A DNA stretch of 64,000 nt from Sanguinoderma infundibulare (lineage: Eukaryota; Basidiomycota; Agaricomycetes; Polyporales; Polyporaceae): NCBI GenBank assembly GCA_032821775.1, contig JAVLRN010000005.1:3100001-3164000 (forward strand), written 5' to 3'. Numbering within the stretch: the first letter of the stretch is position 1; each line of letters starts with the position of its first letter. Under the pieces are notes generated by a model that was not told the DNA's origin, searched no databases, and saw nothing but the letters and a program-made list of their open reading frames with translations. The position numbers were made by a program, and so were the translations under genes. This document shows positions 1-11,847 of the stretch, one piece after another.

Positions 1-145
1 GACGCTGGTGTATATCGATATGCGCGGGTTCGCGAGGAAGGCGCTAATCCGGAGGGCGGGGAAGCAATGGATCAAGGCGAGGTTTGGGAGCGGGAGGGAG
101 ATGAGTGGGCTCGTTGTGGACAGGCAGGATCCGGGGAAGCACTGA
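1..145 (+). CDS. 3' end of an unrecognised protein (5' end outside window)
   Basis: Frame 2 is open from the window edge to a TGA at 143-145 and gives 47 residues that are basic and aromatic (VYIDMRGFARKALIRRAG, then KQWIKARFGSGREMSG). The stretch looks coding because the other frames break early, but no family is recognisable. It could instead be chance open sequence. Positions 146-382 hold only what looks like a 3' region shared tail to tail with the phosducin-like gene. Confidence 0.4.
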   Translation, partial: TLVYIDMRGFARKALIRRAGKQWIKARFGSGREMSGLVVDRQDPGKH

Positions 146-382
146 AGGGCTGCAAACGCAAGAGCCTGAGGATACTGGGTTCGCAATGAGAGGTTGATGG
201 ACGGAGTATGGAAAATGGACGAAGTGTACCAATATATGTAGTCTGGACAAAAGAAACACGCTTTGGGAACGCACTTTGCGTGATAATGCATGTTTAAATA
301 TGCTCACATCATCTATAGACCACTAAAGGCGGTATAAAGCTACAGGAATGCTTACTGCTACATGTCCTCCCATTTGCATGCT

Positions 383-1349
383 CTACAAATCGAACTCGAA
401 GTCCGAATCTGAATCGTCACCCTTCTTCCCCCTCACATTCTTCGGTGCCTTTGCATTCGTGTTTGTGCTTGCAGACCGCATCTGGGATGACGGGTCGTCA
501 TCGTCGAGATCGTCCAAATCCGACCCGGAGTCATCGCCATCCTTGTCCTCGTTTGGGGGCCTGCGCTGCTGCGGGATAATCGCTCCCGCCAAGATGAGCA
601 CCGCCTCGAGCTCTGCGTACTGTCAGCGTCGTGTCATGCTGCGTGGATGGACTGTGCGCACCTTCCACGCGCCGCTCGCGGTCTGCGCCCCAAGCGACGA
701 GCTGGTTCAGCACCTCGCCTTTGCGGTAGATGATGAGCATCGGTAACCGGGCGTCGGGGAGGTTGGGTATGCATTTGTCTCCTACGATGGAGACGAACTT
801 GGTGTGCGGATGGCGTTGTGCGAGTACACCGATCTGCTCCTTGGCGCGATCGCTGTGAGGGATCCTGTTGCAAAGGGTCAGTCTGGATGCATGCAAAGGG
901 GATCATTCGCGCTCACCCGTCCTTGTACAAAAACACGACAACGCCCGTTCCTCGTTCTATCGCGTCTCCTTCCTCGTTGGCCCTGCTGGCATCGGTGACC
1001 TCGCGGGTGTAGTCTTCTCGGGAGATGGGGTACACCCGCCCGAAGCGGGCCATCTCGAACTTGCGTGCCTCCTGCAGTTTCTTCCGTCGGATCAGTTCCA
1101 GAAGCCGTTCGGTATCGTCATCGGGTGCCTCTGTAGCTATTTCTCTCAGCTGTGCTGCGCTGTAGTTGGCATACTTCTCCTCGAGGGTCGGGGAAGGAGG
1201 CGGGGAGGGTTCTCGAGGGGTCGGAGGACGCGGAGGGAGGATTCCGTGCTTGCGCAAGGCATCGTTGCTGGTCTGACATATGAGATCGCTGGTTCAGAAC
1301 GTAAACCAAATGCTCACAATTCTGTATCTTCGTTCGGATTGACTGCCAT
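383..1349 (-). CDS. Phosducin-like protein (PLP/PDCL3 type)
   Basis: Predicted 271 aa from four exons (1349-1318, 1267-917, 864-662, 612-383), with introns of 50, 52 and 49 bp that keep frame. The N-terminus MAVNPNEDTEFNDALRKHGI is the hallmark of phosducin-like proteins of the PLP2/PDCL3 class. It is followed by a charged helix, then a thioredoxin-like fold at about residues 110-215 containing KFVSIVGDKCIPNLPDARLP. The family works in the cytosol with the CCT/TRiC chaperonin in folding actin, tubulin and G-beta subunits. The C-terminus after GAIIPQQRR is very acidic with SD repeats, as in relatives. The last intron was placed at the third AG (position 613) because only that restores the family tail ELEAVLILAGAI. 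Confidence 0.88.
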
Positions 1350-1581
1350 GGTGGTAGGAGGGACGGGACTGCTCGCAGACAATGCTTCGCATTCCGCTGC
1401 ACAAAACCCCAAAGTGGGGTTACAACTCGCTTGCCGCAGCTGCCTTGTGCCGTGGTCACGACTCGCCGCAGTGCGTCTTGAGATCAGCCTTCATAGAGGG
1501 TCTCACTTATCTTCAAGCTCTTGTTCCCGAGCTCCTTCTCATGACCTTCACCACTACCATCTCCTCCGACTTTTTCCCGCC
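1350..1581. promoter_or_regulatory. Divergent promoter between phosducin-like and Dicer genes
   Basis: Only 232 bp separate the two start codons, which point away from each other. The Dicer side is CT-rich just before the ATG, as in many fungal leaders. No clear TATA box was seen. Both genes must share or abut their promoters here. Confidence 0.5.
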
Positions 1582-4500
1582 ATGTCTGTTCCCCTTGACC
1601 AGATCAGCGATACCCTTCTCCCGCGGCGGTACCAGGAGGAAATCTTCGTGCGGGCCCAGCAGGGGAACGTGATCGCGGCGTTGGACACTGGCAGCGGCAA
1701 GACGTTCATCAGTACGCTCCTGATCAAATGGATGTCGGCACAGGCGGGCGCGCAGGACAAGATCACAGTCTTTCTCGTCCCGAAGGTTGCGCTCGTGAAG
1801 CAGCAGGGCGAGTTCATCGCGAAGCAGACGTCTTTGCGCGTCCGCCAGTTTTCTGGGGCTACGGCGCACGACATGAGCGATCGCGCGGGATGGAAGAAGG
1901 AGCTCGAGGACTCGGACGTGTTCGTCATGACGGGTGCGTGCCGAAAGTTTCGTTGTCCGATGCTACCGTTCGTGCTGAAGCCTGCTCCAGCCCAGATCTT
2001 GCTCAACTTGTTAACACACTCTCATTTACGAATAGACAATGTACGTTTTCACTTATCCTACTAGTGTTGGAGCGAGGAAGCGAGAGGAAGAAATCCGCCC
2101 AACCTTCGTTTCATGAGTTGGTCTTGGTTGCGGAAACGGTTCCTGGTGCACGCAGAGCACAGCAGGGCAGTTTTCGTGTTATTATACTGGAATCTGGGTT
2201 TTGGCGAGGAGACTTTATGGATTCGTTTTACGGGGCCTTCCTCCCCCGGAAATACGGGGCTCGCCTTTGACTTCTGAGAGTGAACGCTGATGTCTGTCGC
2301 TTCAGATCTCATTGTTGATTTTCGACGAATGTCATCACACGCGGAAGAACCACGCCTACAACGGCATCATGCGCGAGTACTTCCAGGTCGCCGTCGACTG
2401 CCGCCCCAAGGTGTTCGGCATGACGGCGTCCCCAATCTGGAATCCAAAAAACGCACCCGAGTCTTTGTCCACGCTGGAACGGAATCTCGACGCCAAGGTC
2501 ATCGCAGTGAAGGAACATGTCGATGAACTCGTCGGTCACTCTCCACGACCAGAAGAGGTGATTACATATGCGATATATTCACGCCTTCGATATTGACACC
2601 GCACATAGGTCATTCAGGCATACCCAATGGCACCGGCTGAATACCCAGAATACCGCAAGCTGTCACTTAAGCTTCGTTTAGACCTAGAGAATACCCCTCC
2701 TGAGATCGGAATCCCCTTTGACAAGATCTTGACGAGATACGACGTGACGTACTACAGCTTGGGACCTTTCGGCGCAGAGCTGTTTCTCTACACTGAGATG
2801 AAGCAGCGGGTCACGCAGCTTATCCACGACGCGATCGAGTCCGCCATGGAGGTTCTTACTGCTGACCAGTATGCCCAGGTCGCGGCCGGCGGATCTCTTG
2901 CCGAGGTACCAGGCGCTGTACATCCGAAACTCAGAGAGTTTGAGGGCATACTCTCTGAGTTTCGCGATGACTTCGACGACCCCCCAGACGGCCAGCTCCC
3001 TACACCCATCCCCACTAGCTGGTGTTCCCCCAAGTTGATGACTCTTGCTGAGACTCTGTTCAGGCGCCACACACCCACGTTTCAGGGGATCGTTTTTGTC
3101 GAGCAGCGGCATATAGCGATGTGCCTAGCGTCCATCATACCACGCATCCCCTTCTTGGCCCACATCATCAAATGTGATCAGCTCGTGGGTCATGGTTCGG
3201 GCGCGGTGGCGAAGTCTCATCTCAAGGGTATGGCCGTACGCAACCAGCAAGATACGGTACAGCTGTTTCGAGATCGACAGCTCAACCTCTGTACGTCATA
3301 TTGTATTAGCAGAGTTGCACGGTCTTTAATGGGCCTTCAGTGGTGGCGACCTCTGTCGCTGAAGAGGGCCTCGACTTTCCGGTATGTTATTATTTGTTGA
3401 GGCATGTATCCACGTTGCTCCGTCAATCGACATCCTGCTATTGTCCGAGAGTTGCTTGCATGTCGCTGTTTGGCCGCATACAAGTGATACTCGGTCGGTT
3501 TCGGCTTGTCTCAAGGCGCCGGAGACGGCGTGGCGTGGATCTATGTCTCTCCAGGTAAGTATTCCTCCTCATTCAAATTACTCTAGGCTTGCGATCTCGT
3601 CATCCGCTTCGACCCGGTGCAGCACATGGTCGGGTATCTGCAATCGCGTGGCCGTGCAAGACACAAGTCCTCCGCATTCATCATCATGGTCCAGGAAGGC
3701 TCACAAGCGCAGGCGGAGCGATATCTGGAGTTTTTACAAAGTGAACCACAGCTCAAAAAGGTATACCAGCAGCGAGACATTGCTCCCGTCACCGTCTTGG
3801 AAGACGATGACGAGAACGATGTTCTTGATCCAGACGATCTTGCTCGGCGAGAGCGATACGTTGTCCCTTCTACCGGTGCCATCCTCACATACACCTCTGC
3901 TATCTCCTTGCTCAACTATCTCTGCTCTCTTATCCCTCGCGATCGGTTCACTCCTATGCACGTACCGCGGTATACAGGCGACTACTCCGCGACTGTACAT
4001 CTCCCCTCCAGCCTACCCCTCCCTTCGGACCGCCTGGCTTACGAAGGTCCTCTCAAGCGTTCAAAAAAGGAGGCGAGACGCGCAGCGGCATTCCTCGCAG
4101 TGAAGAGCCTGCATGATCTCAACGTTTTCGACGATTACTTTCTCCCCGCGAGAAGCCCTCGCGCTGCCGAGACGGAAGATTCGGACGGTACCCCAATCCC
4201 GCATGTCGACAACGTCCCGGACGTGCTGAACGTCCGCGTTCGCGATCCATGGGTCCAGAACTCCACGCTCTGGCTCCATGTCGTGCGCCTGGATGGGGTC
4301 CCCTCTGCTGGTCTCGTCACCGGTACTGCGCTTCCTCCCACGGATCTGGTTGCGAATGATCTCTTCGTCTCGACAGACGAGGCGGTGGAGGTTATTCTGG
4401 ACCCCCGGTACGCGTGGAGGCAACGTCGCGCGATGGAGGACTACACAAGGATGGGTCTCTGGTGGTGCATCACTGGTAGAGGAATCACTCTCCCATTGAC

Positions 4501-6682
4501 ATGCTACCTGGTTCCTATCACTCGTGGCCCCAGGGTTGACTTCGACGCTATCGAGCTTGCGGTGGCCCATCCGTTCGGTTCGTACAACTGGGACGACATC
4601 GGCGAGGTGCAATATGGTCATCTACTCTTTATGAACAACCAGGAGTTCGGACACCCTCTACTCTTGGAGAAGTTGCGGCCGGACGTAACGCCATCATCGA
4701 GTCCCCCGGCGGAGTCCAGGGAATCTGCGTATCCGACGTACCGCGACTATTGGCTCCACAAGTACAGCCGGAAGGGGCGTGTGCCGAATATCTCGCTCGA
4801 CGGTCTTTGCGTCGAAGGCGTTGCGTTGTCTCGTAACGCGTCCTGCGCATACTCTCCGGAGAACAACCAACTACAATCCCCAGCATTCAAGCAGGCCGGC
4901 TCCACCGTCATCTTCCCCATCGAACTATGCAGATGGGCCCTCATGCCAGAGCCTATCTACCAAACGTTCTTCGTCCTCCCAGAGCTGTGCCACCGGCTCA
5001 CCGACGTCTGGCGGGCTCGCGAGATCCGTGCTACACTGAAGCTTCCTCCCATCGTCGACGACCTCCTCATCCAGGCGATCACTCTGCCGAGCGCGAACGC
5101 GGGTTTCAACAACCAGCGGCTCGAGACGTTCGGCGACGCCGTCCTCAAGCTCTGCGCTGTAGTCCACCTCTACAACAAATACCCCCACCGCCACGAGGGC
5201 CAGCTCGACAGCATGAAGCGGGTGGCGATCGCGAACCGCACTCTCCTCTCGCGTGCACTGGAGCGCGGCTTGGAACAACACCTCTCCCCAGAGTCGCAGA
5301 GCCTGCGATTGTGGAGGTACGTCATCGCCTCGGAGGAAGACCTGTTCGCGGTGCGCCCGCGTCGGAGCGCGCTCAGGCAGTACCCGCGGAGGAGCTTGCA
5401 GGATTGCATGGAGGCGATCCTCGGCGCGAGCTTCGCCACGGGTGGAATCGACATGGCGCTCCGGGCGGGGACCGCGCTGGGCTTGTCTTTCGGGGGGCCT
5501 GCACCATGGCATGTACGGTATTTCGGCCGACTGAAGGAGGCTCCGGCGGTCCCGTTGTTCATAGGGTTGCAGGAGACGTTGGGGTATACGTTCAGGCATG
5601 GGCGTCTGCTGTTGGAGGCTGTCACGCATCCGTCGTTCCGTTCTACAGATTGCTCGTCGTACCAGCGGCTCGAGTTCCTAGGAGATGGTAAGCTGCCTTC
5701 CAGTTGATGGCTATCATGAATCGCTGTTGACAGCGTTCGTGCAGCGGTCATCGAATTGGTCGTGACAGATTATCTGTACAGGAAGTTCCCGTCCGCGACG
5801 TCTGGCCAGCTCTCGTGGGCACGCTCGCGCGCAGTTTGCGGTCCCGCGTTCGCTTCGATCGCCGTCAAGCGGCTGGGGCTGCATAAACTGCTACTGATCA
5901 ACAGCGTCGAGCTCAGCATGGCGATCGGCAAGCACGTCCCGATCCTAGAGGAGATCACAGACGAGGAGATCATCATCAACGGTTGGAAGCACGACCCACC
6001 CAAGGCGCTCAGTGACGTCCTCGAGAGCGTGCTCGGGGCGCTCTTCGTCGACTGCGACTACAACTACGACAAGACCGCTGTGATCACGGAGATGGTGCTC
6101 GAGGATTTGCTCGCTGCGCTGAGGCCTGACCTGCCGAAGGACCCCGTTACGGAGCTCATGGTGTGGGTGGCGCAGTCTGGGTGCAGGTGCATCAGCTTCA
6201 TGTAAGTCGATCTTCGAGCGGCATTGTTGAATGTCGCTGACTCCCGCTGTGGATGATATAGGAAGGGTCAAAGCCGACCGGAGGTCCGTCGGTACGACAA
6301 CGTGTCGGTGCTGGTCCATGCCACGACCGTCGTCGGGCCCGTCGCTGCGCCCAATCTCTCCATGGCCAAAGGCCTCGCGGCGGAACGGGCCCGCGAAGTA
6401 CTGTCGGATCCTGCATCACCCCACTTCCTCTCCCGCATATGCACGTGTACGAGGAAGGGTGCTGCTGCGAAGCCGCTGCCGCCGGCGTTGCCTTTGGATG
6501 TGCCAGAGAAGAACGAGCTCGACGACGAGACGGACGAAGGATTCGCGATGCTCGCGCAGATCATCGTGGCAGAGACGGAGGAACCCGTGCCTTCTTCGGA
6601 GAGCGACGAGGAGAGCAGTGACGGGATGGATGAGGATTGGGTCGAGGAACAGCAGGTGGAGCAGATGATGGCGGATCTTTGA
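1582..6682 (+). CDS. Dicer-like ribonuclease III
   Basis: Predicted 1451 aa from eight exons: 1582-1933, 1991-2040, 2306-2557, 2609-3290, 3341-3381, 3587-5687, 5745-6201, 6262-6682. Domains in order: DExD/H helicase with LDTGSGKT (about 35-42) and DECH (141-144); helicase C with LVATSVAEEGLDFP (about 446) and QSRGRAR (about 475); Dicer dimerisation domain (about 545-640); a platform/PAZ-like stretch without a PAZ I can confirm; RNase IIIa with QRLETFGDAVL (about 968) and DCMEAILGA; RNase IIIb with QRLEFLGDAVIEL (about 1150) and SDVLESVLGA (about 1247); then a divergent C-terminal dsRBD (SVLVHATTVV, MAKGLAAERA). Catalytic acidic residues of both RNase III domains are present, so the enzyme should cut dsRNA into siRNAs. 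The extreme C-terminus is acidic. Introns are 50-60 bp except two of 265 and 205 bp. The start is the first ATG before the helicase. Confidence 0.95.
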
Positions 6683-6927
6683 TGGGCGGCGCGTGTACTC
6701 TACTCAATTCGTTTCGAATACTGTAGCCCGTAGGTTCTTCTACTCTGTATCACACCGGAACGTGTATGGCTAGTGAATGTTCATTCTCCAGATTGGCATT
6801 TTGATTATCCGATTATCGGGGGGAAGAAGACCTTCATCGAGTGGGCGTGAAGGTCATGTTGTCACGGGATAAGTTGCGAGTCCCAATGACGTTGTAAACT
6901 GCCCATCCTTTCCACCGTCCTCCCACC

Positions 6928-8015
6928 ATGGGTGCCAACGACGCTGCCATCCGTCGGCCACCCTTAACCCCCTTCATTTCCTCGGCACTACGACGTTGCG
7001 GGTACTGTGCCCGCACCCCCGTATCGGAATCAGATCCGCCACTCAGGAAGTGTACCGGATGCGAGAGAACGGCGTACTGCAGCAAAGAATGTCAGAAAGC
7101 AGCGTGGCCCAAGCACAAGTGAGTTCTCTCCCCTCCTGCCCTATCGCTACTGCACAGACACACCTTCTTGACGATTCCTGTTCAACGTTCAGGCAAGTCT
7201 GCGACTCGTATGACGCCGACGTCCGAGAATCCGCAGCGGCTTCGTCTAAAGCACCGCTTCGGCCCCTCTCATCGACACGGGATGCAGACCAGCTCATGGG
7301 CGACTACATTGAAGCCCACATGTGGGATTTCAACGCCATCACATCCGCCCTTATCCACCGGGACACCGGGCCTGGCAAGGCCCCGGACTGGGACGCACGG
7401 ACGCGCAAGGTGGTGCTCCTCACCCTTAAGCTCAACCCCGCATCTTCCGGCGATCGCAACCCGGCAAACGCGTTCTTGTTAGCGGGATACAAGACTACGG
7501 ACCTCGCGGAATGCCTGAAGCCGCGCTCGGCTCGCGCCGTGGACCGCTGGCTGGCAGCGGAGCGGCCGAGGCGTGCGGACGTCGTGAACAAGTACAAGGA
7601 CATCCGCGGGTTCGTCGGCGTCGCCCACCTCTGCCTCGCCATCCAAGACAACGGGAAGCAGTACTGGAACCACCACCCGATGTTCCGCGCCGCTTCGTCC
7701 CGCGACTGGACGAGCGACGCCCTGTCCCGCGCGCTGCGCTTCGCCCTCACGCTGTGCGTCGAGTCCGCCCGGGTGGGCATCCCCTTGTGCCCTTCCGAGC
7801 CGCGTATATCGACCCTTGCGCTCCCCGGGCGGTTCGTGCGCACTCGTGCGGCGTGGGCGTGGACGTGGAAGCCGCTCTTCTCGGCTTGGGCGGATTATCG
7901 TCCGGGGGAACATGCCGAGTTCGATAAGGTGATGGAGAAGGTTGCAGAGGAGATGGGCGAGAAAGACTTGGACCCAGAGGAGATGATAGGGTTGTTCGGG
8001 TATTCTTTGACGTAG
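6928..8015 (+). CDS. MYND zinc-finger protein, group A (intact)
   Basis: Predicted 337 aa from two exons (6928-7118, 7193-8015). The 74-bp intron falls in phase 2 directly after the conserved HK that ends the MYND finger, a position shared by the paralogues in this window. The MYND finger at about 22-63 is complete: CGYC, KCTGC, AYCSKEC, QKAAWPKH. The C-terminal ~270 residues are a lineage-specific domain with DYIEAHMWDFNAI, KAPDWD, TTDLAECL, LTLCVESARVGIPLC and LALPGRFVRT motifs, shared with broken copies at 19.1 and 24.3 kb. MYND fingers bind peptides. The partner and role are unknown. This is the only group A copy in the window without a defect. Confidence 0.85.
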
Positions 8016-8572
8016 GTTTGCCAGTCGTAATTATCGGAGCTCGGACGACATGATATACACACCTCACCTTCTCTGCCGCATACACCCACCATAGTAGTTA
8101 TCATGGACTTCACCAGTGCCTGCACCTTGCCATTGTCGTCGTGTACGTGTTCTTATTCAAAGTCGGAGTAGACCGTATCTTCGATACACGCGCGTTACAA
8201 GGATCGTATGAGAAGCCCTTGGGTCAAGTCTTGACTGTGCTGTCGGCCCCTTCCAGCTAACCTCAGTCGTCATTGCCACGAGCCTGAGCCTGGAACCACC
8301 CGATCTCTTGGTTACAGTCAGCAACCGCGCCGAAATGACACCCGTCTCGATGTCTTACCTGCAAAATATTCAACGATTACATGATTATCACGGCAGAAAG
8401 AACGTCCGGCGCTGATTTGCCGGATGGAAGTAAAACACGTTGCGAGGCTATGATGCTGTCCGTACCCTCCCAGAGTCGATATTACTACTGTCAAACGTGA
8501 GAACACGATCGCATTCGAACAGGAAAACGACTTACCCAAATACACATAAGCCTACCACCAGTGCCACAAGGA
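8016..8572. other. Intergenic, nothing recognised
   Basis: Tail-to-tail gap between the group A MYND gene and a group B pseudogene. The part next to the pseudogene (about 8500-8572) resembles the 3' flank of the intact group B gene at 20.1-20.2 kb, including a GTAAGT after the stop, so it may be 3' untranslated sequence. No RNA gene or open frame of note. Confidence 0.6.
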
Positions 8573-9506
8573 CTAAAGGTCTTGCATAGATAAGTCCGAC
8601 CGCCTAGGACGATCGTCCTCCCCTATAACCATGCCCATCAAATACGCAAGGTCCAGCATCGGTTTCCAAATCCACTTCTTTTGGCGCACCATGCAGGCCA
8701 CACCCGGCATGCCAGGGGATGTAGGGTCAGCAGATTGCAGTCTCAAGATGTCGTTGAACGCAGCCGCGACGTTCTCGTCCACAGGCGCGTTTTCGGCGTG
8801 GTTCTTGGGGCGGTAGAGGGGACATCGCGCAGTATGACCTCGGTGTCGTCCACTATGAACGTTGCGGGGATTACGCCGACGAGCCTCGGACTGGGGTGGA
8901 TGCGCGCAAGGTGAGCAGCGAATGTTCCACGAGCGGACTTCAAGGGCATGTCCCACTGATCGTGGATAGGTTCGCAGTACGCCGGCGTGATGTTCTTGCC
9001 GACGAGCGATATGGAGATAAATAACTTCGAGAATGGTCGCGGGGTTGGGGGAGACGCGCCGAAGAGGGGGAGGTAGAAAAGCACACCTCTTTTGTTATTC
9101 AAGACGTACTCGGCACCACCCTTGAAGCGCAACATCGCGTGTATGGTCATCGAGAGAGCGTGTTCGTGGATTTCCGCCCAATTTCCAACGGCGTTCGCGA
9201 GGGACAGTGGCGCGATATACCCCGCCTGCTCAGTTCCAGTCTCGCGATGACCATCTTTGAGGGCGGCGCGAAGATCTGAGGTGAATGCAAATCGCGAAGC
9301 ATTCGAGTGTGAACATGGCAAGAATCTAGGAACGCGACTCACTTGTGCGAAGGCCATGCTTCCCTCTGACAATGCGTACTGCAGTACAAGATTGCTTTGC
9401 ACCCACCACACCGTTTTAGATCTTGTTTCGGGACATCGGCTCTCTTGCACCAGCCACATGTGAGGACGTCCGGGAAGTCCACATACTCGACCGGCGCGGT
9501 TGCCAC
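8573..9506 (-). pseudogene. MYND zinc-finger group B paralogue, decayed
   Basis: Aligns by eye with the intact copy at 20181-21170. Exon 1 (9506-9343) has the same 164-bp length and an intact MYND finger (CGWCKRADV, KRCGGCK, YCSTHCQREAWPSHK), but the ATG of the paralogue is GTG here. Exon 2 (from 9275) has a 1-bp insertion soon after the splice site, a 2-bp deletion near 8815-8830 that throws PLYRPKNHAENAP out of frame, and a stop (TAG, 8573-8575) where the paralogue has Trp (DLW). Four separate lesions argue for a pseudogene rather than a sequencing error. Confidence 0.8.
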
Positions 9507-10798
9507 CGCCAACACGAAGGCCGGGAAAGAGACGCCGCCGCACACCAAGTCCTGCTTCGCGTCCCTCGCTCCGACGACCACTCTGGCTGTTGCGGCACAT
9601 CACAGCTTCAGCCACGATCCTGCGGGGATGAAGAAGACCGTACCAACCATCCAACAGCCACTCCCACTGCCGATGCAGCAACCCGAGAGGGGACGTTGGT
9701 ATAAGATTGGCCTTACGCACAATGTGGGGCATCACGTGACTGGAAATTATCACGCTCTGGCACTTTTGGCGGGGAGGAAATAATAAAAAACCATAGGCTT
9801 GACGGGGAGGCTCTTAAATAAAAATGTGCCTCCTAAACTTTGTGAAGACATTGCTAATCTACAAAGTTTAGGAAACAGATTTTCGGATTCGTCTCGCGTG
9901 CGAGAGGAGATGCTGAAGTTCTGTCGGCCATGGCGCATGGGCGTCTGCGTAAGTCCATATTGGGTGATACCAAAAAGGAAGCCGATAGCTGGCAGTCTGG
10001 AGGTCGTTGTACGGTTAATGTTCTAGCTATCTAGCTCTAGCCATGTTGATCATTTGAACGTCAAAGCACACATGAGACATTCCGAGTTGACAATTTTATA
10101 TTATTGCGTGTTTTTGTGCCGGACTGCATGTACACAACGAACTCGGTGATCGTGCACATGCGCCGCCCGGGGGTTTTCTCTTTTCTCCCGACTGACATCG
10201 ACCTCAACAGACCATCCATAAACAACCGCGCCAAAACATCATCCAAGGCCCGTCAGGTCCTCCTGGCGCACCCCTCTAGTTCCACCCCATGACCCCGGCC
10301 GAAGGCAGGGGGTGGGAGAGATGCGCGCGCAACCGTGGACGAGACCTGCGCCAGTCCCGCGGGGGCTGGCGAACGCCTGTCGTGCTTGTCCGGTGGTCCT
10401 CTGTTGATCCGGTGAGGGCGTGAGATACAAACTTAGGACGACGTGCGAGAGCTACTTACGGAGTGCACGGTATGCGGCCCATGACGGAAAGACATCCGTG
10501 CTCGAGGGTGCTGTGGACACGACCCCGCTTCAACCGCCTGGGGCGGGAACGGTAGTCGTACGCGCCAGCTCGGCCTTCTGCACCGCAATTGATGGGGTTA
10601 GCCAAAGTAGGGAGGTGGGAATTGAGTAGGCAACTCACCAAGTGTTCCTCACGATCGCCACCGTGTGGTACATGGCATAAGCCTGACGCTTGGTGATCGA
10701 GGAGGGAGGCTCGAGGGCACGAGGGCGAAGCGACAGTAGGCGTCGTCCGTATAGGTCGAGGAGGGCTGACCAGACATTGGGGGCTCAGCAGCAGGTCG
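9507..10798. other. Long gap, nothing firmly recognised
   Basis: Upstream of the group B pseudogene there is homology to the 5' flank of its intact paralogue to about 9545 (shared FVLAV-coding stretch). Beyond that I see only short chance frames. The stretch 10456-10866 on the minus strand may belong to the small TATA-driven unit described next, but no protein family is recognisable. Confidence 0.5.
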
Positions 10799-11038
10799 TT
10801 ATATGAAAGGAAAGCGAGGTCGAAGGCGGGGGCCAGGGACGCGGCGTGTGGACGAATGTCCGACACGCCGTCCCCGACCGGGAGACGTCGAGTCAGGAGG
10901 CCGGGTAGGGTGGAACAAGAACCGAGGCATGAGAAGGAAACGCTGATGAGTCTTCTTGCAAGTAGGCAGGAAAGGAAGTAGATCTGGGTTTTCTTGTTTT
11001 CTAGTTACAGGCGAGCGAGAGAAGATGATGAAGAGCAT
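10799..11038 (-). CDS. Possible small protein with FLFHPTRPPD motif
   Basis: A 79-aa frame whose middle part (MPRFLFHPTRPPDSTS) resembles the start of the small protein in the inverted repeat at 48-50 kb (MEHYLFHPTRPPDPR). Both follow a TATA box and a CT-rich leader at similar distance. The rest does not match and no known family is recognised. It may be a real small gene, with the ATG at 11038 or the inner one at 10930, or a decayed relative of the unit in the inverted repeat. Confidence 0.3.
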   Translation of the reverse strand: MLFIIFSRSPVTRKQENPDLLPFLPTCKKTHQRFLLMPRFLFHPTRPPDSTSPGRGRRVGHSSTRRVPGPRLRPRFPFI

Positions 11039-11118
11039 CGCTGATGAGCGCTGGTAGTGGAGAGTGGCACTGGCAGATGATGGTTGTGGATGAGGAGATG
11101 GCGCTCCAGGGGTGGTTC

Positions 11119-11125
11119 TTTATAC
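11119..11125 (-). promoter_or_regulatory. TATA box (GTATAAAG on minus strand)
   Basis: GTATAAAG on the minus strand lies about 85 bp upstream of the possible start at 11038, with a CT/CA-rich leader between. The same layout is seen in the inverted-repeat promoters. Confidence 0.45.
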
Positions 11126-11509
11126 CGTTCACGATGGTGGCTAACCACCCAACCTCCGGTTCCGATTTGGCAGGTGGCCTTCCACAGATAGCTAGCCTCG
11201 GTTGACTTGCAGATCGGAACGAGGCTTGCGAAGCCCAGGCTTGAGCTGCCCGACTTGCCTTCACAGTGGCTGGGTTGGCGGGGATGTGAAAGATGACACA
11301 TTATGCGGCAGACATTGACGTCCGCATTGCCACCCTGAAATCCGGGGAACCGAAGTAACACGTGATCATCCCACCGCGTGTGATTCTGTCCCCGCGAACT
11401 TGAAAGGCCAATCCCATCGCTTGTGCGGCGCACTGTTCGGATTGTCTTCGCCTCTTGATGTTCGGGAACCGAAGTACAGGAGGAGGAGTTCTTTCCATGT
11501 GGCTCAGTC

Positions 11510-11553
11510 GCCTTCCCCCGCAGGAACCGCCGTTGCCTTCCCCCGCAGGAACC
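11510..11553. repeat. Two 19-bp direct repeats, 25-bp period
   Basis: GCCTTCCCCCGCAGGAACC occurs at 11510-11528 and again at 11535-11553. The surrounding gap 11264-11847 contains no gene I can support. Confidence 0.75.
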
Positions 11554-11847
11554 ATGCCAAAGCGGTCGCTGCGGGCCCGGTCTTCGATCACAAACCTTGC
11601 CCATGGAAACCACGCACGCAAGAAGGCAAGGTTAGCAACAGACCGATGAGGAAGACAAGGAAGACACACCTCCTTCCGCTCCGGATACTTAACATACCAT
11701 ATTAATCGCTTATCGTGTCAAGCGCCCGATTCATGTGCATGGTCACGGTGTGACATAGCCCCACCTTGTGCTCAAGGTCAATCTTAGTATACGTTGACTA
11801 GAAATACAATGTGATATAGAGTCTTATACCCCCATGTATAATGAGGG

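Noticed and set aside
868..2064. A 398-codon frame covering the phosducin-like gene, the shared promoter and the first Dicer exon
   Set aside because: Its 5' part is antisense to well-supported phosducin exons. Only the part after 1582 is real (Dicer exon 1) and it stops inside an intron.
11400..11705. Plus-strand frame with a Pro-rich stretch around 11.5 kb
   Set aside because: It only reflects the two 19-bp direct repeats and has no neighbouring promoter or homologue.
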